Positions 1 through 8,333 of a stretch of 64,000 bases of DNA are shown one piece after another. Origin of the DNA: Criblamydia sequanensis CRIB-18. GTDB lineage: Bacteria > Chlamydiota > Chlamydiia > Chlamydiales > Criblamydiaceae. A model generated the notes under the pieces. That model saw only the letters and a program-made list of their open reading frames with translations, had not been told where the DNA came from and made no database searches. The stretch lies in assembly GCF_000750955.1 (NCBI RefSeq), contig NZ_CCEJ010000007.1, positions 62,001 to 126,000 on the forward strand, written 5' to 3'. The translations under genes were made by a program, and so were the position numbers. How positions within the stretch are numbered: position 1 is the stretch's first letter; the number at the start of each line of letters is the position of its first letter.

Positions 1-2
1 TG

Positions 3-374
3 GGGATAAGGCCGACTTTTTGGCAGATTCAGCCTTTTAAGGATTTAAAAGATTGGGAAGATCTAGAAAAGTTAATGGACGAATACGATCCCATCAGTTC
101 ACACATTCTCCTTTTAGGAGATCAAAAAGCTCTTCAGGAAGAGACTTTGCCTCTAAAAAGACTTAGAGAAAAAAATAAAAAAATCCATGGTTTTGTTGTG
201 GGACGGTCATTATGGGGGGAAATTGCGGAGCATTGGTTTGGCAGACGAATCTCTGATGCAGTCGTCATTAATGAAATTTCTTATAGGTTTAACAGGCTTG
301 CTGATACTTGGGAAAATAAGCCGTATCTCGGGGAAGAATTTGCGTCTGCCCAAAGCTTGGCATTGAACCCATGA
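3..374 (+). CDS. C-terminal part of an IolC/DUF2090-type sugar-acid aldolase domain protein (5' truncated by window edge)
   Basis: The reading frame is open from the first bases of the window (codons start at base 3) and ends at 374, so this is the last 120 or so residues of a longer gene. The segment around GFVVGRSLWGEIAEHWFGRR, followed by a helix with YRFNRLADTWE, resembles the C-terminal DUF2090 domain that is fused to 5-dehydro-2-deoxygluconokinase (IolC) and cleaves a deoxy-keto-gluconate phosphate in myo-inositol breakdown. The family call is from memory of the motif. The kinase part would lie outside the window. It converges with the minus-strand gene ending at 433, and the 58-base gap holds no clear terminator. 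Confidence 0.55.
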   Translation, partial: GIRPTFWQIQPFKDLKDWEDLEKLMDEYDPISSHILLLGDQKALQEETLPLKRLREKNKKIHGFVVGRSLWGEIAEHWFGRRISDAVVINEISYRFNRLADTWENKPYLGEEFASAQSLALNP

Positions 375-432
375 TTATCGTCTTATCTCGAATACAGTTT
401 AAATTGACTAATTTAGGTTGAGAGAAGAAATT

Positions 433-2424
433 CTAGGTAGTTTGAACAAGAGTTAGTGTAATAAGAACGGCTTTAATCCCCTCTAAATAGTGAAGGTTTT
501 TTTTAGCTTCAGCAATTTCCGTTTCAATTTCTTTGCTGCCTAGTTTTTTTATTTCCTTTTCAATAAGGAGCTCAGTTAAGTTAATCGGGGTTTGGCTCTG
601 CTTTTGAAGGGTTTTTAGGACTTGTAATTTCTCGTTATACATAAAGTAAATCGATTCGATGTCTTGCTTTTTAGATTCCAAGCTTAGTTTGTAAACAAGA
701 AGCGGGGTTAAAATGCATGCATCTCTTCTCTTTATAGCATAAATTAAGCTCTCGTACGCCCTTTTTAAAGGCTCTAAGTTTTTTGGAAGCTCTCCTTGAG
801 CCCCTTCTGACATAATAGGATTTGCCAAAGAATGATATAAGTCCTTAGCTTCCTCCTCTGTGATGAGAAGAGGGGAAAGGAGACTATTAAAAATAGAAAG
901 CTCTTGTTTTATAGCTTCTAAATTGTCATCAAATTCTTTTAATAGGGCCGCGTCTTTTTCAAGCATCTTAAGCTTGTTTTCTTTTTCCTCTTGCGGTTTG
1001 TCTTGCACTTGCAAATCATATTTGAGCAGCGCTATATGAGAATTTATATTCTCTTCTATTTTGGCAATAGTACTGTTTAGAGAATAGATTTCATGCTCTA
1101 TAGTTAACTTTGTTTCAAGCATTGAAGAAAGGGCTTTTTCAAACGGGGCGCTTAAACTTTCGCTTGCAAGCAGCTTTTCAGGGTGGTTTAATTCATCAAG
1201 GCTTGGCTTTAATAACCCGATTTGAAAAAGTTTTTCCTGAAGTTCTTTAGGGCTTCTTTTTTCCTTTTCATTGATTTGACGAGTTAGGATCTGAATGGAT
1301 TGATTAGATTCTTTTAGCTCTTCTTGAAAGGAAACATTTTCCAAAAACTCTGTTTTAGGAAGAGCCGCTGCAAGGGTATCTAAGGCAAAAGATTTAAAGT
1401 TAAAGCTCCCCTTTTCGATTTTTAGCTTATCTTGAAGTTCGTGAATTTCTTTTTCTTTTTTTTCCTTGTTTTCTTCTAAAACTTTTAATTTTTCTTTAGC
1501 GTCTTGAACCAAATTTTCAAGAGCGCTTAAATTTTTGGAAAAAAAGCTTGTAGGAGGTTTAAGCAAGGCTTCTTTGTCTTGAAAAATGTGGTTTAGGCTA
1601 TAGCTTAATTCTTTCCCAATCGAATCGGGATGCTGTAAGCTTTCAAGATAAATATTTAAAAAAGTGAGCTCTTTTCTGAAAGACTCCGCTTTTTTAGGGT
1701 TTTGTTCCATTTCCTTTAGCTCTTTAAAAAGCATGGATTTCGCTGTGTTGAAAAATAGCTGCATTTTTCCATCCAGATCGATGAGTGAAGCCCATTCTCC
1801 AAGCTCTTTTTTTTTGCTGATCATCTCTGCTAAAAGGTAGCCTGCTTTGGATAGAATGCTGATTTTTTCATCCCATGGCTTATCTTGAAAATTTTGATAC
1901 GATTCTAAAGAAAGTGATTGGAAGCTGCCAAAGCTCTCTGTAAAAAAATGAAGGGGTTTTAAAATTTTTTCATTTTCCTTGATGGAGCGGATATAAATTT
2001 TTTGGATATTTTCAAAGATGGTTTTTCGGTGCTCGCCGCCTAATTGATTCGCGAGTACATAGAGATCTTCAATCAAATCAAAAAAGGCGTGAAACTTTTT
2101 TCTAAGTTCAAAAACGCTTTTGGCATTAGGGCCTTTTTTTATAAAGTTTTCTTTCTCACTATAAATTCTTTTAGATAAAGCATTTGATAAACGGCTTATT
2201 CGAATCTCTAAATCTCGCGCTAACTCTTTCCAATTTTTCCTAAGGGATACGTGATAGAAGACTCGAAGCTGAGACAGCAAGTGCAACGAGGACTTGGGTA
2301 AAATTACGATTTTACCCGAGGGGTAATCGTAATAAGCCTCTTTATCCGTTGGAAGATTTTTTAATGTTTTTAAAGCCGTTTTAATTTTATTGGCTTTAAA
2401 GAAAAGTAAATCTGAAATAACCAA
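433..2424 (-). CDS. Hypothetical 663-residue coiled-coil protein
   Basis: No family is recognised. The protein is Lys/Glu/Leu-rich and mostly helical. It has a strong coiled-coil stretch around residues 310-345 (many KEK and EEN heptads), further heptad-like segments at about 370-400 and 440-500, and a hydrophobic last 20 residues. There is no signal peptide. The start used is TTG, because an in-frame TAG lies just upstream and no ATG occurs near the N-terminus; a GGGAG sits only 2 bases before it, so the start is uncertain. It follows the lipase-like gene on the same strand but is separated from it by a terminator hairpin, so it is probably transcribed alone. A host-directed structural or effector role is possible but not shown. 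Confidence 0.6.
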   Translation of the reverse strand: MVISDLLFFKANKIKTALKTLKNLPTDKEAYYDYPSGKIVILPKSSLHLLSQLRVFYHVSLRKNWKELARDLEIRISRLSNALSKRIYSEKENFIKKGPNAKSVFELRKKFHAFFDLIEDLYVLANQLGGEHRKTIFENIQKIYIRSIKENEKILKPLHFFTESFGSFQSLSLESYQNFQDKPWDEKISILSKAGYLLAEMISKKKELGEWASLIDLDGKMQLFFNTAKSMLFKELKEMEQNPKKAESFRKELTFLNIYLESLQHPDSIGKELSYSLNHIFQDKEALLKPPTSFFSKNLSALENLVQDAKEKLKVLEENKEKKEKEIHELQDKLKIEKGSFNFKSFALDTLAAALPKTEFLENVSFQEELKESNQSIQILTRQINEKEKRSPKELQEKLFQIGLLKPSLDELNHPEKLLASESLSAPFEKALSSMLETKLTIEHEIYSLNSTIAKIEENINSHIALLKYDLQVQDKPQEEKENKLKMLEKDAALLKEFDDNLEAIKQELSIFNSLLSPLLITEEEAKDLYHSLANPIMSEGAQGELPKNLEPLKRAYESLIYAIKRRDACILTPLLVYKLSLESKKQDIESIYFMYNEKLQVLKTLQKQSQTPINLTELLIEKEIKKLGSKEIETEIAEAKKNLHYLEGIKAVLITLTLVQTT

Positions 2425-2501
2425 GGCTCCCTAAAAAAATCTTTTACAAAGATTTAGATACCTCGTCTTGGGTTTTGCTTCAAGATTTTCTAGGAGTAGT
2501 C

Positions 2502-2537
2502 AAAAAAAAAAGAGCTTCTTTTAAAGAAGCTCTTTTT
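2502..2537 (-). terminator. Rho-independent terminator of the lipase-like gene
   Basis: An 8-bp stem (AGAGCTTC at 2511-2518 with GAAGCTCT at 2526-2533) is flanked by an A run on the left and a T run on the right. It can therefore act in either direction, but the only gene ending here is the minus-strand one at 2556. Confidence 0.8.
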
Positions 2538-2555
2538 AAGAATAGCTTTATCTAA

Positions 2556-5171
2556 TTAGATATGTCTTCTTTGCGGGTCGGCTGCCATTTGACGCTGAAT
2601 TTCGAGTCCAAGATAGCAAAGCCCATGGAAAGGCAATCTTATAAGATAATTTTTTGGCGTTCTTACTAAGTAGCTGGAATACCAAAACGCCCCATAAAGG
2701 ACTTTTTGCAAAGCAGAATAGTTTTTTTCGTCCCATTCAAAACGGCGTGCCGCTATTTTATCGAAGGCTTTTCTATCTTCTTCCTTGGCACAGTCAAGCT
2801 TTTTCGAAGTAAAGGTTTCAGGATACCTTCTTTTATTAAAAGCTCTTGACGTATGGCGTGGAAGAATTCCAGAGATGTCATTTTCCTCATCCATCGTTAT
2901 TTCAATCATACGCCTTTTGAAGAAGGCTGCGTTTTTAAATACTTCGTCGTCCCCATCAATTGGTCCGCTTGCCGTATCAGTTCCTGCTAAAACGTCTCCG
3001 CATTTTTGAACAATATCTTCATAGTTTTTGTCAAAATAACGGACATAGAGTAAAGACATATCAATCGGTTTTTCCTGCTTTGATATTTTAGCAACTGCTT
3101 TTTTTAAAACTAAGTTCACAGTTGGGTTGGCTCTTGGCGGGTTATGGCCGGCTGCATGAAGGCCTTTAATTTTCTTTAAAGGGCTTGTCTCTTCAGCATT
3201 AGCGTAGTGAGAAGCTAGGAAGGCTAAGCCTCTTTGCGTATCGCAAGCGCCCAAGCTATGGCCAGAGATATGAATTTGCGAAGGTTGAGAGGCTTCTAAG
3301 TAAGAAGTTACCATTTCTAAAATTTCCGGTTTTCTTGCCTTAAACGCACGTCTGCCAATCCCTGTCCAATCCTGGTCTCTATAGAGGCTTCCACCTGAGT
3401 CTAGATCATTTACTCCCGGCATGGTCCCTCTAAAGGTTAAATGCACATTAGGCCCGGTGGATGGGTCTAGATCCTGGCTTTCGATTAAAGGAACAAAAAG
3501 GAAGGAGATCACGGCATCTTTTTTGGGGGCAAGTTTACTCGCTACCTTATAAAAGCAAAACGTATTGTCTTTCCGAGGAAGCGTGATCACCATGCCTTCT
3601 TTAAGTTCATGGTAACTTACGGTTTTCCCTATATATTCAGAAAGGGCTCCCTCATAGTCTAGTTCAAGTCTTAAATCATTCCATTCAGAAAGAGTGGAGA
3701 GAAGTCCTACATCGTGTGTGAGACAAAAATCGCTAGCGCTTTTTTCAGAAAGAGTCCAAGAAAGGCTTCCGCCTATAGATTCAATCTCAGCTGAATCATT
3801 TGATTGGTAAGTTTTGAAAGCTTTGAGCAAAAATTGAATGTCTTCAGAAGTTAATTCTCTAAATTCGTTTTTAGCTCTAATTGCTTCAAAGTGAGCCAAG
3901 TCTATTTTCTTTAAAAGTTCTGAAGCTCTATAGCGAGAAATTTCATCCTTTTTAATTTCTGTAAATAGTTTTTCAAGGTCGCTTGCCTTAACATTTGCCG
4001 AAACTCCGATAAGGGCTTTTTTAATCGTCTCTAAAGTTAAGACTTCTTCATTAAGTTTGTAGCGATAGATAACGACGTGAGAAAGCTCTGTTCCATAAGT
4101 TTCTTTCAAGATATGCAAGAATTTACTTAAGGCAAGTTTTTTCCCTTCCTCATCACTTGAATCAATAGGAATGATTTTGCCGTCTTTAAAAGTGATTGGG
4201 GTTTCTTGAACACCATTTGAAACACTCCAATCCGATTTAAGATACGAAAGATAAGAAGTTAAATTGCACTCTTCCGGGTTAAGCCCAAGATCATTTCTTG
4301 TTCTTTGATTAAAAAAGATACTGGATTCAAGCGATAGATTTTCAAAACCAAAATCGCTTTCTTCTTTTTCAGCGAGTTCTTTGGCTTCTTTTTCAATTTT
4401 ACCGCTGCCTTCTTCTTCTTGGATACAGTGGGTCTGCTTAAACGTTTCAACTTCGTCGTTAAAAGAGCCTGTTTGTTCAAGTAATTTTTTTAAATCTTCG
4501 ACGCTTGAATTTTTCTTAATCGGGGGTTCTAACTCAGATGTTCCCGAAGCTTGGTTCGCTTCAACTTGAGCAATAACGCCATTTGATAACACCATTTTTT
4601 CACTCTTAAGAGATAACGTGCCATCAAAAAAAGAATCTAAGGTAAAAGCCTGGGTAGACTTCTGAGAAGGAAGAGCCTTTACAGGCGGCGGTGTGGGCGC
4701 AGGAGGGGGCGTTAGTCCCTCATCAGAAGCTTGCTCAATATGAGGCACTTGAGGGGTGGCAACAGGTTGTCTTTTATTAAGTGTGCGAGTCCCATCGAAA
4801 TAGGAGGCTAGAGTAACTTCCTCTTTTGAATTTCTAGTTCGCGAAGGGGGTTTTAAATCAGGCGGCGGAGGGGCAAGAGGTGGTTCTTTGGAGGCCGGGT
4901 TAGCCCCCGGAAGTAAATCTTTTGCTGAATCCGCAACTTTCGTGGCCGTATCTGTTAAAGGAGTCGGCTTTGCAGGAGGAAGCTCAATTGGTTTTAGACG
5001 GCCCACTAAGAGACGGAAAACAAGGGCTGTTCCAAGAAATGCGGTTAAAAGAGAAGCTATAGCTGTGACGAAAATGACTGTCACATAACTTACAGGTGAT
5101 AATTTATTTAAATCAGCACATGCGTTATAGCGAGAGCTTAGAGGATTCATTAAATCAAGAAAATTCTGCAT
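2556..5171 (-). CDS. Membrane-anchored, proline-rich protein with a class-3-lipase-like domain
   Basis: The protein has 871 residues. One strong membrane helix lies at about residues 26-54. A Pro-rich linker (about 60-170) follows and contains a duplicated motif: TLASYFDGTRTLNK near 120-133 and TLDSFFDGTLSLKS near 177-190. The middle (200-470) is acidic and helical. The C-terminal third looks like a class 3 lipase: FRGTMPG near 580 is like the oxyanion-hole strand of that fold, and the nucleophile motif is GHSLG with Ser639. The expected activity is ester or phospholipid hydrolysis, not proven. The FDGT repeats and Pro-rich region suggest protein-protein contacts. The gene stands alone, with a 140-base gap upstream and a terminator downstream. 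It is a plausible secreted effector or surface-anchored lipase; the lipase call is moderate, the effector role is inference. Confidence 0.65.
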   Translation of the reverse strand: MQNFLDLMNPLSSRYNACADLNKLSPVSYVTVIFVTAIASLLTAFLGTALVFRLLVGRLKPIELPPAKPTPLTDTATKVADSAKDLLPGANPASKEPPLAPPPPDLKPPSRTRNSKEEVTLASYFDGTRTLNKRQPVATPQVPHIEQASDEGLTPPPAPTPPPVKALPSQKSTQAFTLDSFFDGTLSLKSEKMVLSNGVIAQVEANQASGTSELEPPIKKNSSVEDLKKLLEQTGSFNDEVETFKQTHCIQEEEGSGKIEKEAKELAEKEESDFGFENLSLESSIFFNQRTRNDLGLNPEECNLTSYLSYLKSDWSVSNGVQETPITFKDGKIIPIDSSDEEGKKLALSKFLHILKETYGTELSHVVIYRYKLNEEVLTLETIKKALIGVSANVKASDLEKLFTEIKKDEISRYRASELLKKIDLAHFEAIRAKNEFRELTSEDIQFLLKAFKTYQSNDSAEIESIGGSLSWTLSEKSASDFCLTHDVGLLSTLSEWNDLRLELDYEGALSEYIGKTVSYHELKEGMVITLPRKDNTFCFYKVASKLAPKKDAVISFLFVPLIESQDLDPSTGPNVHLTFRGTMPGVNDLDSGGSLYRDQDWTGIGRRAFKARKPEILEMVTSYLEASQPSQIHISGHSLGACDTQRGLAFLASHYANAEETSPLKKIKGLHAAGHNPPRANPTVNLVLKKAVAKISKQEKPIDMSLLYVRYFDKNYEDIVQKCGDVLAGTDTASGPIDGDDEVFKNAAFFKRRMIEITMDEENDISGILPRHTSRAFNKRRYPETFTSKKLDCAKEEDRKAFDKIAARRFEWDEKNYSALQKVLYGAFWYSSYLVRTPKNYLIRLPFHGLCYLGLEIQRQMAADPQRRHI

Positions 5172-5310
5172 AGAGCCTACTGTTATTATTAATAAGAAAT
5201 TGTATTTAAAATACTTAAAAATAATAGAGTATAGATAGGTCTTATTAATTAATAAATGATTATTTTTTAACTAATAATGCAGGGGGAATAGAACAAAATT
5301 AGTTTAAATT

Positions 5311-6342
5311 TTACGGTAGGGTATTTTCTAGTTGAGGTATTTTTTGAACCGTTTCAGAAGGCAGAGCGGCTGAAAGAAATTGAATAATTTTTTTAACTAT
5401 CTCTCGATGAAGATTCCTAAAGTTTTCGGGAATGTTTTTATCTTTTAAACGGATTCTTTCATTCACAAAAAGCGCTGTATTGACCCCTTGTAAAAGAGAT
5501 AAGTTAGCCTTTGGAATCCATTTTGCAAAATGGATGGCATTCTCTTTAGGATCAGCCGGGTCTTGATCTCCCGCGATAATTAAAATAGGAATTTGAATCG
5601 TGCTTAAACCTTCTTTATCAAAAGCAAAACCATAGACAGGGGAGAATAGAACTTCGGCTTTTATTCTCGGGTCTTTAAAATTTTCTTTACCTTTATTGAA
5701 ATCAATTTCACTTAGCATTAAATCTGTTGTACCCTCATCAAGTTCAAAAGATGCGTTATCATATAGATTGGGTTTCCGATAAAGATTGGCCACACCGCCG
5801 GCTAGCCAAATGCCCGTCAATCCCCCTAAATTATAGCCAATAAATCCTATTCTTTCAGAATCAATATGAGGGCCGAATAGAGGATCGTTTAAAAGCGAAG
5901 TTAAAACAAATTGAATATCTAGAGGCCGCTCCCATCTTTTCATCGCTTCTTCCGGGTCTTGCAAATACCAGGTGCTGCTAAAGTGATCAACAGATGCTGT
6001 AATATAGCCGTAGGACGCAAGAGTCTCTTGAAGCCAGCTTAAGGTAAACCGATCCCCTTTATAGCCATGAGAAAATAAGATGAGAGGCAGTTTGTCTTTT
6101 CCCTCAAGAAAAGGAATTTCTTTGGCAGCAAGGTTTCTATCAAAAAGATCTTTAGTGGATTTTCCTTGAGAGGTGGTGTGGTTCGGATGATAAATTTCCG
6201 TGATTAATAGGCGTTCTCTTTGGCTGTCATGAAAAACTAAGGTTTTAATACCGACTTCTCTTGTAAGAACATCTTGAAATAGCTTTTCTTGAGAAATAAG
6301 AGTACCTGATAAAAAAATGAAAAGGAGAAAAAATTTTTTCAT
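5311..6342 (-). CDS. Secreted alpha/beta-hydrolase-fold protein with Asn at the nucleophile site
   Basis: The N-terminus (residues 1-18, MKKFFLLFIFLSGTLISQ) is a signal peptide, so export is likely. LILFSHGYKGDRF followed by YGYITASVDH is typical of dienelactone-hydrolase/PAF-acetylhydrolase-like folds. The usual G-x-S-x-G-G nucleophile elbow reads GYNLGG, with Asn171 (codon at 5830-5832) in place of Ser. The later strand with IIAGDQDPADP carries the expected acidic residue. A His near the C-terminus (LHREIVKK) could be the third triad member, but without Ser the protein may be inactive or bind a ligand instead. It is the last gene of an operon: the cytochrome stops 5 bases before its start. 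Confidence 0.7.
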   Translation of the reverse strand: MKKFFLLFIFLSGTLISQEKLFQDVLTREVGIKTLVFHDSQRERLLITEIYHPNHTTSQGKSTKDLFDRNLAAKEIPFLEGKDKLPLILFSHGYKGDRFTLSWLQETLASYGYITASVDHFSSTWYLQDPEEAMKRWERPLDIQFVLTSLLNDPLFGPHIDSERIGFIGYNLGGLTGIWLAGGVANLYRKPNLYDNASFELDEGTTDLMLSEIDFNKGKENFKDPRIKAEVLFSPVYGFAFDKEGLSTIQIPILIIAGDQDPADPKENAIHFAKWIPKANLSLLQGVNTALFVNERIRLKDKNIPENFRNLHREIVKKIIQFLSAALPSETVQKIPQLENTLP

Positions 6343-6347
6343 ACGTT

Positions 6348-7205
6348 TTACTCCTTGTCAAAGTGAGGACGGGGCTTTTCCATAATGTATGCTGCGACAT
6401 CAAAGGCTTCTTCGACAGTTAAGGTAGGATTTTCATAAGGCATGTTCGCATGAATGAAGGAAGCTAAAGTGCCGAGATCATTCATCCCTGCGCCGTCATT
6501 ATAAGCTCTATCACCAAAAACAGGAGGGATATTTGTTCCGCCCTCGCCCTCTTTGCCATGGCAAAGCGCACAAGTTCTTTCATAGACTAATTTTCCATTC
6601 GAAGGGGAGAGCGTTTTTTCAGCTTTTAACTCCTTTAATCCTCTCCATGGAATAGGGGCATAAATAGGATAATTCCTTGAAATCCAATGGAGGTAAGCTT
6701 CCAGGGCCACCATTTCCTGGCTTCCAAGAGCCAAGGGCTTTCCATTTAAGCTTCTTTCAAAACAACTATTGATTCTCTCTCCAAGTGAAAGAACTTTTTG
6801 TGAGCGGCTGTTATAGCAAGGGTAGGCACTTGCTATCGCGGCAAGTGAAATAGAGCCATTTTCGCCTCCTGTTGTATTTCCCCCTGAAAAATGGCAATTC
6901 GTGCAGTTTAACTTATTTCCGACAAAATCTTTGGCATATTTTTGAGTATCTATCATGATGTTATACCCAAGTAAGACTGCATCATGAATGCCTTTCGGGG
7001 CAAGTTCCGGGTCGACAAGATCAAATTTTAATTTTTTAAAATTTTCATTTTCTTTGGCAAGCTTTCTTGCGATCGCTTTTTCTGTTGAAGAATTGGAAGT
7101 GTTCGCGATAATTTTAATAGCTCCGAGCCCGAACAAAATCAAAATTAAAGTAAGGCTTAAACCTTTAAGAAAAGGGGCAAAGGTTTTTTTATTATTATCA
7201 GTCAT
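6348..7205 (-). CDS. tsdA: TsdA-like dihaem cytochrome c (thiosulfate dehydrogenase family)
   Basis: The protein has two covalent haem sites, CTNCH (104-108) and CALCH (215-219), numbered from the first ATG at 7214. One N-terminal helix (about 17-36) should act as signal anchor and hold it on the periplasmic face. The spacing and context match TsdA: RINSCFERSLNGKP with Cys151 after haem 1, and NDGAGM then FIHANMPY with Met258 after haem 2. In TsdA, Cys and Met serve as distal ligands. TsdA oxidises thiosulfate to tetrathionate or works in reverse. The ATG at 7205 is chosen, although 7214 is equally possible; either overlaps the end of the upstream HAF gene, so translation is probably coupled. 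The family call is good; the substrate is inference. Confidence 0.75.
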   Translation of the reverse strand: MTDNNKKTFAPFLKGLSLTLILILFGLGAIKIIANTSNSSTEKAIARKLAKENENFKKLKFDLVDPELAPKGIHDAVLLGYNIMIDTQKYAKDFVGNKLNCTNCHFSGGNTTGGENGSISLAAIASAYPCYNSRSQKVLSLGERINSCFERSLNGKPLALGSQEMVALEAYLHWISRNYPIYAPIPWRGLKELKAEKTLSPSNGKLVYERTCALCHGKEGEGGTNIPPVFGDRAYNDGAGMNDLGTLASFIHANMPYENPTLTVEEAFDVAAYIMEKPRPHFDKE

Positions 7206-8269
7206 GGCTCGCATTCCGGAATAAGAAGAAAAATTCTCATTTCATCTTCCCAAAGACCGTAGCCTACGATTTCACCAAGATCATTTATATCGGTTGCTTC
7301 CAACAAATGCAAAGAACCATCATGGTAATTGGCAAGATCGCTTAGCTTTGCAGGCACACTTCCTTTATATGAAATAGCCGCATGGCCATTCACACTTCCA
7401 ACAAGGGTGTGAATGGAATTAACGGCCGAGATTTTCATTTGGTCTAAATCCATTTTTATGAATAAGTCATCGCAAGGATTCCAAGAATAGTTCCAATGAT
7501 ACATAAAATTATCTTTGGTTCCTATATAAGAGCCAAAAACCGTGTTGTCGCTTGCAATGGCGCTTTCTCTAAAAAGGACATTTTCAGAAGGGCGATTAAG
7601 CTTGGTATCATCAGAAAACGCGATTAACCCGCTTTTAACTTGCCAAATAAAAGGCTTCTTTTCAGGATCGCAAATTTCAAGGCCTAGCATACTATCAGAG
7701 TTATTCACATCAAATAAAGGGCCAAAGTTAAGGTAGCGCTCCTGTCTTTCAGGCGTCCAAAATAAAAATTTAGGGATGTTGTTTTCAATTTTCGTGCCAA
7801 CAATCGTCGAATTATTATTTATGGCAAAGAAGTGATATTGAGTTGCAAAGCCGTTGTTTCTGAAAGGAAGTTCAATAAGGCTTTCCTGAGATTTCCAAAT
7901 GCTTGAGGGCCATAAAAACCAGTTTTTTCCGGTTTCCGAATTAACCGATGTTAACGTAAGCCCTTTGTCATTAATAGCGTGAAAAAATGCAGGGTATTTT
8001 TTGTAATAAAAAAATCGCCTTCGGTTGCATCGGTCCCAAAAAACCCCGCCATTAGAAGTGTTCCAAATGATATGTCCTTGATTATTGATGCGAGGCCCTA
8101 AAGAAATGGGCCAAGCATGCCTTGCAAGATAATCCGAGGGCAGGTCTGTATCGCCAAGATCATAAACTTTATAACGAAGGGGAAAAGGATAATGGCATTC
8201 ATCCTTGGCCGAAAGAGAGGTTAAGCAAGTTAGAGCGAGAAACAATAGGAAGCTTTGTAAGGACAACAT
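7202..8269 (-). CDS. Secreted HAF-repeat beta-propeller-like protein
   Basis: A signal peptide (MLSLQSFLLFLALTCLTSLS) leads a 355-residue protein made of HAF-type repeats. Units of the form 'I-N-x-x-G-x-I-V-G' recur: INNQGHIIWN, INDKGLTL, INNNSTIVG, a run near DVNNSDSMLG, and INDLGEIVGYG near the C-terminus. Each is followed by an aromatic-rich strand (FLFWTPE, FIWQVKSG). HAF repeats are found in secreted proteins of unknown role and probably build a propeller. It is the first gene of the operon with the dihaem cytochrome (13-base overlap) and the hydrolase. The context suggests an exported redox or envelope function, but no activity can be assigned. Confidence 0.7.
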   Translation of the reverse strand: MLSLQSFLLFLALTCLTSLSAKDECHYPFPLRYKVYDLGDTDLPSDYLARHAWPISLGPRINNQGHIIWNTSNGGVFWDRCNRRRFFYYKKYPAFFHAINDKGLTLTSVNSETGKNWFLWPSSIWKSQESLIELPFRNNGFATQYHFFAINNNSTIVGTKIENNIPKFLFWTPERQERYLNFGPLFDVNNSDSMLGLEICDPEKKPFIWQVKSGLIAFSDDTKLNRPSENVLFRESAIASDNTVFGSYIGTKDNFMYHWNYSWNPCDDLFIKMDLDQMKISAVNSIHTLVGSVNGHAAISYKGSVPAKLSDLANYHDGSLHLLEATDINDLGEIVGYGLWEDEMRIFLLIPECEP

Positions 8270-8333
8270 TATTTTTCCAAAAATAAGAAACTTTTTTTCA
8301 ATCTAATCGAGGGGATAACTATTTTTCAAGCGG

